64,000 nt of DNA from Nocardioides sp. zg-1228 (GCF_017086465.1 NZ_CP070961.1:1240001-1304000), one strand, 5' to 3'; shown: positions 55,299 through 63,779, counted from the stretch's first letter. A program made the numbers and translations. Notes: generated by a model not told the origin, from the sequence alone.

Positions 55299-55922
55299 AT
55301 GTCCGACGCCCCGGTGCCGCCCGCCGACGCGCCCGTCGTACGACGACGGCTGAGCGCCGACGACCGGCGCCGCCAGCTGGTGGGCATCGGCCTCGCGATG
55401 ATCGTCGAGACGCCGATCCAGGACCTGTCGATGGACGACATCGCCGCGGAGGCCGGCATCTCGCGCGGACTACTGTTCCACTACTTCCCGACCAAGACCG
55501 ACTTCTACCTCGCCTGCATCGCGGCGGCCGGTCGCCGGATCCTGCGCAACACGGCTCCCGACGAGTCGCTGGCGGGGGAGGCGCAGGTCGAGATGACCAC
55601 GCGCCTGATGATCGAGCAGATCGACCGCCGGCGCCGGTCCTACCTCGCGCTCGTCCACGGGCACGGGGTCGCCGACCCGCGGGTCAGCGAGGTGATGGAC
55701 TCCGTGCGCGACGTCAGCACGGACCGCGTCGTGGCGGCGCTCGGCGTGCCGGAGTCGCAGCGCTCCTCGACCAGGATCGTCGTGCACGCCTGGTGGGCCT
55801 ACACGGAGGACCGGGCGCTCACCTGGTCGGCTGTGCCGCCAGACGAGCGCCCGGTCCCGTTGTCGCAACTGGTGGAGGAGTGCGTCGCCGCGCTCCACGC
55901 CCTGCTGCGGATCAGCTCCTGA
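55299..55922 (+). CDS. TetR-family regulator of the acyl-CoA operon
   Basis: 207 residues. HTH in QDLSMDDIAAEAGISRGLLFHYFPTKTDFY (in part) and a C-terminal ligand domain (RRRRSYLALVHGHGVADPR). Divergent from the acyl-CoA dehydrogenase gene; the palindrome ends 1 bp before its ATG, and no ribosome-binding site is possible, so it is probably leaderless and autorepressed. Ligand likely an acyl-CoA. Confidence 0.88.
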   Translation: MSDAPVPPADAPVVRRRLSADDRRRQLVGIGLAMIVETPIQDLSMDDIAAEAGISRGLLFHYFPTKTDFYLACIAAAGRRILRNTAPDESLAGEAQVEMTTRLMIEQIDRRRRSYLALVHGHGVADPRVSEVMDSVRDVSTDRVVAALGVPESQRSSTRIVVHAWWAYTEDRALTWSAVPPDERPVPLSQLVEECVAALHALLRISS

Positions 55923-55933
55923 TCATCGGCGCG

Positions 55934-57520
55934 TCACTTGGTGGCGCGCGCCTTCACCGCGAAGCGCAGCCGGTCGTCGATCGGCTTGCCCGCGCAGGCC
56001 AGCACCGTGTTGCGCCCGCAGCGGAAGCGGGTCGAGGCGTTGACCAGCGTCACCGACACCGCGGCGACCTTGCGGTTGTCGAAGGGCACCCTGGTGGTGC
56101 CGTCGCCGCGCCGGTTGAGCTTGACCAGCTTGACCTTGCGCTTGCCGTCGAGACGGTGGACGACCACCACGGCGGCCGGCGAGGTGCGCTTGTCCGGGCC
56201 CGTGATGCGCAGCGCGAGCTTCCACTTCTTGCCGTCGAGGCCCTTGCCGGGGCCGTAGACGTAGGACGCGGAGGCCAGGTGGTCGATCTTGGTGCCGAAC
56301 CGCTTGGCGCGCTTGCGCTTGCTCAGCAGCTTGGCGCCGCGGACCTTGGGGCCGGGATACTCGGCGCCCTCGGGGAAGTTGGCGGCGGGCGTGAGGTTGC
56401 CGGCGGCGAACAGGGCGTAGTTCTTGGTGAAGCCACCCTTGCGCTTGAGCACCTTCTGCAGGGCCTGGAGGCTGTACTTCTTGCCGTCCTTCTTCAGGCT
56501 GCCGGCCTGCTTCCAGGTCTTGAGCATCAGCCCGTTGCCGTAGCGCGAGGTGAGGTACTCCCAGAACACCCAGTTGCCGTACTGGAACCCGTTGGTGCGG
56601 CTGAACGCGTCGAGCGGGATGTTGGGGGCGTAGATCTGGCTGACCGGGAGGTACTGGCGGTTGTCGTTGACCGCGGTCGCGATCCGCTCCTCCATCCAGG
56701 TCGCCGTGGACTCCATCATCCACGGGTCCTCGGCGTAGTCGTAGGCGTACTGGACGGCGTGGAAGAACTCGTGGCCTGCCGTGACGGTCAGGTTGTCCAG
56801 CGGCGTCCCGTTGGGGAACTGCGACGCGGCGAAGTCGTTGTCGAGCACGCAGTAGCCCGACGCGGTGCGCTTCTTGGCCCGCTTCTCGCCGGCGCAGAAG
56901 CCGTAGAGGGAGCCGCCGAGGTCCTTGAGGTAGACGTCGAACTGCGGGCCGCCGCCCTTGCTGCCGTCGGTCACCGGCGCGCGGAAGCCCATCTGGTCGA
57001 CGATGGTCGACCACACCGAGTCCATGACCGCGAGGTTCTGGGCCGGCCAGTCGGGCGACGGCGGGGCGTCGATCCCGGTCGGGACGTAGTGGACGCAGAT
57101 GCGGGTGTTGCACAGCGGCGCTGCCTCGGCCTCGGTGTAGCCGAACCCCTGGGGGTCGGTGACGCCGTCGGTCGGGCGCGCGAGGAGCGCGTCGGCCTGG
57201 CGACGCTGGTCGCCCTCGAGCTGGGTGCGCTTCATCCAGAGGTCGCGCAGCACCAGGGTCGCCGACGGGTCGCCCGCCCGGGCGTCGCCGGCGAGCACAC
57301 GGCGAGCGGTCGCGAGGGTCTCGGAGGCGGTGGGCTCGAGGTCCTCCTCCAGCACGGGCAGGGCCGGCTCCGGAGTGAGCTCGAACAGGTCAGAGGGGTC
57401 GAGGACCCCGGATGTGCCGGGCGTGCTGCCCGGACGGTCGTTGGCGGCCGCGACGGCCGGAGCGCCGAGCGCCCCGCCCACCAGTGCGATGGCCACAGCG
57501 GTGGTGACGAATCTGCGCAT
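55934..57520 (-). CDS. secreted metalloprotease-like protein (MXAN_6640-type)
   Basis: 528 residues from ATG 57520 (GAGGGGAACC upstream). Cleavable signal peptide about 1-27 (MRRFVTTAVAIALVGGALG...AVAA). Zinc-protease motif TVTAGHEFFHAVQYAYD (HExxH, about 230) with a downstream MMESTATWMEERIA (Glu ligand). The C-terminal 200 residues are Lys/Arg-rich beta structure. The fold resembles the MXAN_6640 putative metalloprotease family. Exported; substrate unknown. Convergent with the TetR gene, 11 bp apart. Confidence 0.85.
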   Translation of the reverse strand: MRRFVTTAVAIALVGGALGAPAVAAANDRPGSTPGTSGVLDPSDLFELTPEPALPVLEEDLEPTASETLATARRVLAGDARAGDPSATLVLRDLWMKRTQLEGDQRRQADALLARPTDGVTDPQGFGYTEAEAAPLCNTRICVHYVPTGIDAPPSPDWPAQNLAVMDSVWSTIVDQMGFRAPVTDGSKGGGPQFDVYLKDLGGSLYGFCAGEKRAKKRTASGYCVLDNDFAASQFPNGTPLDNLTVTAGHEFFHAVQYAYDYAEDPWMMESTATWMEERIATAVNDNRQYLPVSQIYAPNIPLDAFSRTNGFQYGNWVFWEYLTSRYGNGLMLKTWKQAGSLKKDGKKYSLQALQKVLKRKGGFTKNYALFAAGNLTPAANFPEGAEYPGPKVRGAKLLSKRKRAKRFGTKIDHLASASYVYGPGKGLDGKKWKLALRITGPDKRTSPAAVVVVHRLDGKRKVKLVKLNRRGDGTTRVPFDNRKVAAVSVTLVNASTRFRCGRNTVLACAGKPIDDRLRFAVKARATK

Positions 57521-57613
57521 GGTTCCCCTCGTGTCGATCATGTCGTGCCCGACCCTAACCCCGCCGCGACCCGACGAGGGTGTCGACGGGCGGGTGTGGC
57601 CGGGGGTCTCGGC

Positions 57614-57649
57614 GGCTCAGAGGTCGGCTCAGAGGTCGGCTCAGAGGTC
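57614..57649. repeat. three 12-bp tandem repeats spanning a stop codon
   Basis: GGCTCAGAGGTC three times in a row. On the minus strand each unit is GAC-CTC-TGA-GCC, so the cytidylyltransferase gene's last codons and stop are triplicated in frame. Confidence 0.85.
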
Positions 57650-58036
57650 GGCGATGTGCTCGATGATGGCCGTGGTGGAGATGGCGGGCGTGCGGGGCAG
57701 GTAGACGACCTCGCAGACGTCGGCCAGGTCGTCGAACCTCCCGGCCCAGTCGTCGCCCATCACCAGCACGTCGGCGCCGTGCTCGAGGAGGTAGTCACGC
57801 TTCTGCTCGAGGCTCTCCTCGACGAACACCTCGTCGACGACCTTGAGCGCCCCGACGATCGCGAGGCGCTCGCGCTGGCTGAAGATCGGCGCACGACCCT
57901 TCTTGCGCTCGTTGAGCGCGTCGGCGGAGACGCCGACGACCAGTCGCTCGCCGAGCTCGGCGGCACGCTCGAGCACGCGCAGGTGTCCGACATGGAACAC
58001 GTCGAACGTGCCGAAGGTGATCACGGTGCGAGGCAT
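57641..58036 (-). CDS. glycerol-3-phosphate cytidylyltransferase-like nucleotidyltransferase
   Basis: 131 residues from ATG 58036 (ATG 58045 also possible). Nucleotidyltransferase with HxGH in TFGTFDVFHVGHLRVLERA and late ISTTAIIEHI. Size and motifs match TagD/GCT-type enzymes, which make CDP-glycerol or a similar CDP-alcohol for teichoic acids or lipids; annotators often call it adenylyltransferase. No teichoic-acid cluster is visible. The gene ends in the tandem-stop repeat. Confidence 0.85.
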   Translation of the reverse strand: MPRTVITFGTFDVFHVGHLRVLERAAELGERLVVGVSADALNERKKGRAPIFSQRERLAIVGALKVVDEVFVEESLEQKRDYLLEHGADVLVMGDDWAGRFDDLADVCEVVYLPRTPAISTTAIIEHIADL

Positions 58037-58089
58037 GCGCGGCATTCTGGCACGCGGTGCGTGACGGGTGGTGGGGGAGGATGGCCCGC

Positions 58090-59397
58090 ATGGTCGCCAC
58101 CTCCGCCACCTCGCCGGCCGGCTCGTCCCCGAGCCCCCCGCCGATCACGCTGATCACCCCCGACCCGGGCGCCGACGAGGCCCGGCGACGAGGGCTGCGC
58201 CGGATGCGCACGGTCGCGGTCGGGCTGCTGCTGCTCGCCGCCTGCGTCTACGTCGCGACTCTCGGTCGCGACGGCTTCTGGGGGTTCGTCAACGCCGGCG
58301 CGGAGGCGTCGATGGTCGGCGCGATCGCCGACTGGTTCGCCGTGACCGCGCTGTTCAAGCACCCCCTGGGGCTGCCGATCCCGCACACCGCCCTCGTGCC
58401 CAAGCGCAAGGACGAGCTGGGCAGGGGGCTCCAGGAGTTCGTCGGGGAGAACTTCCTCCAGGAGGACATCATCCGCGAGCGGGTGGCCGCCGCGACGATC
58501 TCGGCGCGGGTGGGCGCATGGCTGGGGGACCCCGCCCACGCGCGCCGCGTGGTCGACGAGGCCGCCGAGGTGGCGGTGATCGCCCTCGGGAAGGTGCGCG
58601 ACGACCACGTCGCCGACCTGGTCAGCCAGGCGCTCGTCCCGCGGTTCCGCGACGAGCCGATCTCGCCGCTGCTGGGCACGACCCTGATGGAGGTGCTGCG
58701 CGACGACCTGCACCACGGGCTGGTCGACCTCGCCGTCGACGAGCTGCACACCTGGCTGCGCGACAACCCCGACACGTTCATCCGGGTGCTGGAGGAGAGG
58801 GCGCCCTGGTGGGCGCCGCCCCGGCTCAACGACGTCGTCACCTCGCGGATGCACGTGCAGGCGATGGCCTGGCTGGAGGACATCCGCGACGACCCGCACC
58901 ACCGGGCCCGCGAAGCACTCGACTCGATGCTCGGCCAGCTCGCCCACGACCTGCTCAACGACGGGGAGACGGTGCGCCGCACGGAGGCCCTCAAGGAGCG
59001 CCTGCTCGAGCACCCCCAGGTCGTCACGACGGCGATCTCGCTGTGGAAGGCGATGCGCTCGGCGCTGCTCGGCTCCATCCGCGACCCCGAGGGCGCCGTG
59101 CGCCAGCGGGTGCTCGAGGAGCTCGGCGTGTTCGCCGAGCGGCTGCGCGACGACGCGGCACTGCGCGAGCGGCTCGACCGCGTCGCGGCCGACCTCACGG
59201 TCTTCGCGGTCGAGCGCTACGGCGCCGAGGTGACGACGGTCATCACCTCGACGATCGAGCGGTGGGACGGCAAGGAGGCGGCGCGGCGCATCGAGCTGCA
59301 CGTCGGGCGCGACCTCCAGTTCATCCGCATCAACGGCACGATCGTCGGCGGCCTCGTGGGCGTCGTGATCCACGCGGTGAGCCTGGCGGTGCACTGA
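58090..59397 (+). CDS. DUF445 membrane protein
   Basis: 435 residues from ATG 58090 (GGAGG 9 nt upstream; ATG 58081 too close). N-terminal membrane helix about 45-65, then the DUF445 signature GAEASMVGAIADWFAVTALFKHPLGLPIPHTALVPKRKDELG (in part), a long helical region and a final hydrophobic stretch VGGLVGVVIHAVSLAV. Membrane-anchored protein of unknown role, widespread. Divergent from the cytidylyltransferase. Confidence 0.88.
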   Translation: MVATSATSPAGSSPSPPPITLITPDPGADEARRRGLRRMRTVAVGLLLLAACVYVATLGRDGFWGFVNAGAEASMVGAIADWFAVTALFKHPLGLPIPHTALVPKRKDELGRGLQEFVGENFLQEDIIRERVAAATISARVGAWLGDPAHARRVVDEAAEVAVIALGKVRDDHVADLVSQALVPRFRDEPISPLLGTTLMEVLRDDLHHGLVDLAVDELHTWLRDNPDTFIRVLEERAPWWAPPRLNDVVTSRMHVQAMAWLEDIRDDPHHRAREALDSMLGQLAHDLLNDGETVRRTEALKERLLEHPQVVTTAISLWKAMRSALLGSIRDPEGAVRQRVLEELGVFAERLRDDAALRERLDRVAADLTVFAVERYGAEVTTVITSTIERWDGKEAARRIELHVGRDLQFIRINGTIVGGLVGVVIHAVSLAVH

Positions 59398-59423
59398 CCG
59401 GGCCCCCGGCAACCCACCCGGTC
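59396..59423. terminator. hairpin between convergent DUF445 and PLD genes
   Basis: GACCGGG (59396-59402) and CCCGGTC (59417-59423) pair around a 14-nt loop just past the DUF445 stop. Possible bidirectional terminator. Confidence 0.4.
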
Positions 59424-59431
59424 GGCGGGGG

Positions 59432-60706
59432 TCAGCGCCGGCAGGGCCTCATGACCGGCATGACCCGCGAGCGGCTCTGGTGCGCACGGGCGTACGCGTC
59501 GTCGAAGTGTGCGAGGTACTGGTCGTGCAGCCATCGGTTGCCCACCACGCGCAGCATGACCTCGTCGTTGTAGAGCAGGCCGCCGCAGGTGGTGTTGGAG
59601 GTGCCGGTCACCACGAGGTGCGTGGTCCTGCCCCGGAAGCGCGCGTGCGCGACGAGCATCTTGTCGTGGGTGAGGACGGTGCGGACCCGGCCGTCGGGGA
59701 TGTCGCCGCTGGGCAGCGCGCGCTGCACCCAGTTCTCCACCGTGTCGCGCGAGGTCACGATCCGCACCCGGCAGCCGCGGGCGGAGAGCCGGGCCAGCTG
59801 GGCGCGCACGTCGGCGCGCTGGATCACCGCGATCATCGCCGACACGTCGCGGGCGCCCGGGGTGCACCGGAGGGACCTGAGCGTCGAGAGGAGCAGGTCG
59901 CTGCGGTTGGGGTAGACGGCCGCCGTGACGTCCCCGCTGGACCACACCTTGCGTCGGTCGTCCCAGCGCTCGCCGTCCACCGTCAGCCGCTGGGCCTGCA
60001 GCCGGGCGAAGTAGTCGACGCCGAAGGCGTGGAGCCCGGGGTCGTCGATCTTGATGAACGAGTTGTACTGGCGGTACTGACGGTCCTCGAGGTTGGCCGA
60101 GGACGTGATGAAGGACTGCACCCCGCCGATGTCGGTCAGGAAGAACTTCAGGTGCTGCACGTCCTGGCTGTCGGGGAAGGGTCCCGGGGCGCGCCACGGG
60201 AGGCAGGCGCCCTTGCAGATGGTCACGTTGCGGATCGTGGGGTCCTGCTGCTCGAGCGTCTCGATGAGCCGGCGGCCCTGCTTGTTGAGCCGCAGGTCGT
60301 CGTCGCCGACGAGCAGCACCGTCGCGCCGCGCCGCTGCGCGGCCAGGATCGCGTCGGTCGGCGGCTTGATGTCCCACCGGAACATCGCGATGCGGATCGT
60401 GTCACCCGGGCCCGCGGTGTCGAAGAGCCGGCTGGGCCGGTCGAGCACGGTCGGGTCGCGCGGCACGGTCGGCGGCGAGGTGAAGCACACCTCGATGCCG
60501 CCCTCGGCCCGGCACCCGCTCTGCCCGGGCGCGGCGACCGGGCGCTCGCCCGGGGCCGGTGCGGTGCTGGCGGGTGCGGTGCTGGCGGGTGCGGTGCTGG
60601 CGGGTGCGGTGCTGGCGGGTGCGGTGCTGGCGGGTGCGGTGAGCGCCAGGAGCGGCGCGAGCAGGCACGACAGGAGCCCGGCCACCAGTCCCACACGTCG
60701 CACCAC
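59432..60706 (-). CDS. secreted phospholipase D-like protein
   Basis: About 424 residues; GTG 60706 chosen by signal-peptide geometry (an ATG at 60754 is alternative). Signal peptide about 1-23 (VGLVAGLLSCLLAPLLA), then a five-fold TAPAS repeat linker. Two PLD HxK sites: VQHLKFFLTDIGG (HxK...D) and VLTHDKMLVAHARFRG. Acts outside the cell on phosphodiesters, lipid or nucleic acid; exact substrate unknown. Confidence 0.85.
   Translation of the reverse strand: MVRRVGLVAGLLSCLLAPLLALTAPASTAPASTAPASTAPASTAPASTAPAPGERPVAAPGQSGCRAEGGIEVCFTSPPTVPRDPTVLDRPSRLFDTAGPGDTIRIAMFRWDIKPPTDAILAAQRRGATVLLVGDDDLRLNKQGRRLIETLEQQDPTIRNVTICKGACLPWRAPGPFPDSQDVQHLKFFLTDIGGVQSFITSSANLEDRQYRQYNSFIKIDDPGLHAFGVDYFARLQAQRLTVDGERWDDRRKVWSSGDVTAAVYPNRSDLLLSTLRSLRCTPGARDVSAMIAVIQRADVRAQLARLSARGCRVRIVTSRDTVENWVQRALPSGDIPDGRVRTVLTHDKMLVAHARFRGRTTHLVVTGTSNTTCGGLLYNDEVMLRVVGNRWLHDQYLAHFDDAYARAHQSRSRVMPVMRPCRR
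60559..60642. repeat. 15-bp minisatellite inside the PLD gene
   Basis: GGTGCGGTGCTGGCG repeated five times exactly (60559-60633) plus a 9-bp partial unit; in frame, it encodes the TAPAS linker after the signal peptide. Confidence 0.9.
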
Positions 60707-60752
60707 CCGCACACCTTGGCACGGAACGCGCCCGGGCTGGTTCACTGGCCTC

Positions 60753-61031
60753 ATGTCGCCCGAGTCGCCGTCGTCCCCGTCCGCACAGCCCGAGCCGGTC
60801 GACGTGCCGATCCGCGACGAGTCGATCCGGCTCGGTCAGTTCCTCAAGCTGGCCAACCTCGTCGAGAGCGGTGCCGATGCCAAGCCGGTGCTCGCCGACG
60901 GCGCGGTGCTCGTCAACGGGGAGGTCGAGACGCGCCGGGGCCGCCAGCTCGCCCCCGGCGACGTGGTCGCGCTGGGCGGGCAGGCGGCCCGGGTCGCCAC
61001 CGGAGAGGTCGAGATCGACGTCCCCTGGTGA
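60753..61031 (+). CDS. RNA-binding S4 domain protein
   Basis: 92 residues. S4 domain in RLGQFLKLANLVESGADAKPVLADGAVLVNGEVETRRGRQLAPGDVV (in part), like YaaA/RlbA-type small S4 proteins that bind ribosomal or structured RNA. N-terminal 25 residues are Ser/Pro-rich. Divergent from the PLD gene, 46 bp between starts. No ribosome-binding site seen. The stop codon sits inside a tandem repeat. Confidence 0.85.
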   Translation: MSPESPSSPSAQPEPVDVPIRDESIRLGQFLKLANLVESGADAKPVLADGAVLVNGEVETRRGRQLAPGDVVALGGQAARVATGEVEIDVPW

Positions 61032-61090
61032 CGTCCCCTGGTGACGTCCCCTGTGACGTCCCCTGTGACGTCCCCTGGTGACGTCCCTTG
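61017..61090. repeat. five 12-13-bp tandem repeats starting at a stop codon
   Basis: GACGTCCCCTGGT-type units: 61017-61029, 61030-61042, 61043-61054, 61055-61066, 61067-61079 and a degenerate sixth. The first unit contains the last codons of the S4 gene (GAC GTC CCC TGG TGA). Each unit includes the GACGTC palindrome. Confidence 0.85.
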
Positions 61091-61110
61091 CGGTCGTCTC
61101 CGGTAGCGGG

Positions 61111-61917
61111 CTACTTCACCTCGCGCGCCAGCACCCGCCAGGTGCCGACGGCCAGGGGCAGCAGCACCCACACGCCGACCCCGGTGCCGAGCTGCGCCCA
61201 GTCGCGGGCGGTGATGTCCCCACTCAGCAGGGGGCGGGTGACAGCGTTCAGGTCGAGCCACGCGCCGACGCCGGAGAGCGAGCCGACGACCTGGGTGACG
61301 ATGGTCCACGCGGTCGGCAGGACGAGCACCGTCACGATGGCGACCGGTGTGTTGAGGAACAGCAGCCCGAACGCGACGCCCTGCAGGACGAAGATCAGGA
61401 GGGCCAGGACGAGCTTGCCGGCGGCGCCCGCCCCGAGGTCCCAGGTGCCGCCGCTGGCCAGGTTGGCGAGCGCGGCCGCGGCGAAGGCGACGGCCATGAC
61501 GACGAGCCCGAGCACCAGTGCGCCCAGCGCCTTGGCGAGCACGACGCGCCCGCGGCGCGGCTCCAGGGTGAAGGTGACCAGGCCGGTGCGCTGGGACCAC
61601 TCGGCGGTGGCGGCCATGATGCCGATCACCGGGAGCAGCATCGCGAGCGGCTGGATGGCGATCTGCACGAGGTCGGTGAACGACGCGTCGTCCGTCGGGC
61701 CCCAGATCACGAACGCGCCCAGGATCAGCACGGTCAGCGCGGCCATCACGATGACCATCCACCGGCCGGCGCGGGTGTCCACCATCTTGCGCACCTCGGC
61801 GTGCAGGGTGCGCGAGAACGGCACGCCGGGGCGGCCGGCCAGCGGCGTCGGGTCGCCCGGTCGGCCGGTGGACCCGTCGCCGACGGCGGGGGTGGTGGTG
61901 GCGGTGTCGGTGCTCAT
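61111..61917 (-). CDS. ABC-2 type permease
   Basis: 268 residues, six predicted helices; cytoplasmic N-terminus SRTLHAEVRKMVDTRAGRW and ATAEWSQRTGLVTFTLEPRRGRVVLAKAL, typical of actinobacterial ABC-2 permeases. Partners with the ATPase upstream (ATGA-type overlap at 61914-61917). Probable exporter; cargo unknown. Confidence 0.86.
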   Translation of the reverse strand: MSTDTATTTPAVGDGSTGRPGDPTPLAGRPGVPFSRTLHAEVRKMVDTRAGRWMVIVMAALTVLILGAFVIWGPTDDASFTDLVQIAIQPLAMLLPVIGIMAATAEWSQRTGLVTFTLEPRRGRVVLAKALGALVLGLVVMAVAFAAAALANLASGGTWDLGAGAAGKLVLALLIFVLQGVAFGLLFLNTPVAIVTVLVLPTAWTIVTQVVGSLSGVGAWLDLNAVTRPLLSGDITARDWAQLGTGVGVWVLLPLAVGTWRVLAREVK

Positions 61918-62809
61918 GCTGCGTCTCCTTCACGAGAGGTGGCGGCGGTGAGGTCGAGGAACATCTCCTCCAGGCCGTCCGAGCCGCCGCTGCGCAGCTC
62001 GAGGAGCACGACGGACTCGCGGGCGGCGATCTCGCCGACCACCCGGGGCTCGGCGTCGACGACGAGGCCGGCGCCGGTCCGCGTCACGTCGACCCCGTTG
62101 TCCTGCAGGAGCCGGGCCAGTCGGTCGTCGTCGGTCGAGGTGACCGAGGTGCCGCCGCGCCGGAGGAGCTCGTCCTTGGAGCCCATCGCCACGATCCGCC
62201 CGCGGCCGATCATCACCAGGTCGTCGGCGACGACCTGCACCTCGTGGAGCAGGTGGCTCGAGAGCAGCACCGTCCCGCCACCGTCGGCGAAGCGGCGCAG
62301 CAGGCCGCGCATCCAGTGGATGCCCTGCGGGTCGAGCCCGTTGGCCGGCTCGTCGAGGACGAGCACCTGCGGCTCGCCGAGCAGCGCGGCGGCGAGGCCG
62401 AGGCGCTGGCGCATGCCGAGGGAGTAGTTGCGCACCCGGCGGCCGGCCTCCTCGTCGGTCAGCCCCACGAGGGCGAGGGCCTCCTCGACGCGGGCCTTGG
62501 AGACGCCGAGCGAGATCGCGGCGACCCGCAGCACCTCGCGGCCGGTCCGGCCGGGGTGCTGGGCGGACGCGTCGAGCATGACGCCGACCTGGCGTCCGGG
62601 GTTGTGGAGGTCGCGGTAGGGGCGACCGAGGATGGTGGCGCGTCCGGACGTGGCGGCGTGAGGCCCGTCATCATCCGCATGGCGGTGGACTTGCCGGCCC
62701 CGTTGGGTCCGAGGAAGCCGACGACGCTGCCCGGGCGGACCTCGAACGAGATGTCGTCCACGGCGGTGAACCCGCCGTAGCGCTTGGTGAGGTTCTCGAC
62801 TCTGATCAT
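61914..62809 (-). pseudogene. ABC transporter ATPase with -1 frameshift
   Basis: About 298 residues if repaired. Start ATG 62809, MIRVENLTKRYGGFTAVDDI with Walker A GPNGAGKSTAMRMMTGL in the first frame. After GLTP the reading shifts: ATSGRATILGRPYRDL, signature YSLGMRQRLGLAAALLG, Walker B VLVLDEPANGLDP and C-terminal part follow in another frame. The break is at about 62652-62657, where one C is missing from CTCACGCC(C)GCC. Sequencing indel or true mutation. The permease gene downstream is intact and coupled to it. Confidence 0.86.
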
Positions 62810-62861
62810 GGGCCCAGTCTTGCGGACCGAGGGCGTCCGTCGGTGAGGACCCTGTCGGGCG

Positions 62862-62933
62862 GTGTTCACCGAGCTGGGCGTCGAGGACCGGGTGCAGGTC
62901 GCGATCCCGGTCCACGACGCCCAGGCTGGGTGA
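62862..62933 (+). pseudogene. NarL/LuxR response-regulator relic (last 23 codons)
   Basis: Reads VFTELGVEDRVQVAIPVHDA and ends AG-stop, the ending of NarL-type HTH domains (K-LGVRDRVQAVIxAYExGLV). Nothing of the receiver or the rest of the HTH is left. It lies 53 bp from the start of the frameshifted ABC ATPase and is divergent from it, like the relic at 45902. Confidence 0.45.
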
Positions 62934-62946
62934 GGGGTCCGGGGGC

Positions 62947-63318
62947 TCAGCGCACGTCGAGCAGGTCGACCACGAAGATCAGCGTCTCGCCCGGCTTGAT
63001 GGCACCGGGGGCGCCGCGGTCGCCGTAACCCAGGTGCGGCGGGATGACCAGGCGGCGGCGGCCGCCGACCTTCATGCCCTGCACGCCGGTGTCCCAGCCG
63101 GAGATGACCTGGCCGATGCCGAGGCGGAACTCCAGCGGCGTGCCGCGGTTGTAGGACGCGTCGAACTCCTCGCCCGTGGAGTGGGCGACGCCGACGTAGT
63201 GCACGGAGACGGTGGAGCCGGCTGTGGCCTCGGCACCCTCTCCCTCGACGAGGTCGGTGACCTCCAGGTCGGCGGGCGCGTCGCCCATGTGGGGGTCGAC
63301 GTCGGGCTTCTCGCTCAC
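62947..63318 (-). CDS. FKBP-type peptidyl-prolyl isomerase
   Basis: 123 residues from GTG 63318. FKBP core: VSVHYVGVAHSTGEEFDASYNRGTPLEF (in part), LGIGQVISGWDTGVQGMKVGGRRRLVIPPHLGYGDRGAPGAIKP (in part), LIFVVDLL. Key hydrophobic/aromatic pocket residues Tyr, Phe, Trp and Tyr are present. Cytoplasmic; no signal peptide. Catalyses prolyl cis-trans isomerisation. Confidence 0.93.
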   Translation of the reverse strand: MSEKPDVDPHMGDAPADLEVTDLVEGEGAEATAGSTVSVHYVGVAHSTGEEFDASYNRGTPLEFRLGIGQVISGWDTGVQGMKVGGRRRLVIPPHLGYGDRGAPGAIKPGETLIFVVDLLDVR

Positions 63319-63347
63319 GATCTCTCCATTCGAGTCAGGCAGGTGGG

Positions 63348-63779
63348 TCAGGTCTGGTGGACGTAGCTGTCGAGCTGGTCGCGCTCGAACTCGAGCTCAC
63401 CGATCCGGCTCTTGACCACGTCACCGATGCTGATGATGCCGGTGAGCCGTCCGGAGTCCACCACCGGGACGTGCCGGACGCGGTGCTCGGTCATGGTCTG
63501 CATCAGCTCGGTGAGCCCGTCGCCGGCCGTGCACGTGCGCACGTCGGCGGTCATGATCGAGCTGACGGTGCTCTCCAGCACGCCGGAGTCGTCGTGCAGG
63601 CGGCGTACGACGTCGCGCTCGCTGACGATGCCCGCCACGTGCTCGCCGTCCTCGCTCACCACCAGGGCGCCGACGTTGTGCTCGGCCAGCAGGGCCACCA
63701 GCTCGCGCACGGAGGCGTCGGGGCCGATCGTCACGACCTCCTGGCTGCCCTTGCCCTGGATGACGTCCTTGATCTTCAT
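63348..63779 (-). CDS. CBS-domain pair protein
   Basis: 143 residues: two CBS domains (about 8-62 and 74-130; VVSEDGEHVAGIVSERDVVRRL and MTEHRVRHVPVVDSGRLTGIISIGDVV, in part). Such Bateman pairs bind adenine nucleotides, and small stand-alone forms occur in hypoxia/dormancy regulons of actinobacteria. Whether the DevR-like regulator at 4502 controls it is unknown. 29 bp upstream of FKBP on the same strand. Confidence 0.9.
   Translation of the reverse strand: MKIKDVIQGKGSQEVVTIGPDASVRELVALLAEHNVGALVVSEDGEHVAGIVSERDVVRRLHDDSGVLESTVSSIMTADVRTCTAGDGLTELMQTMTEHRVRHVPVVDSGRLTGIISIGDVVKSRIGELEFERDQLDSYVHQT

Noticed and set aside
60559..60642. Repeat array as a CRISPR
   Set aside because: Units are 15 bp, contiguous, without spacers, and lie in frame inside a gene.
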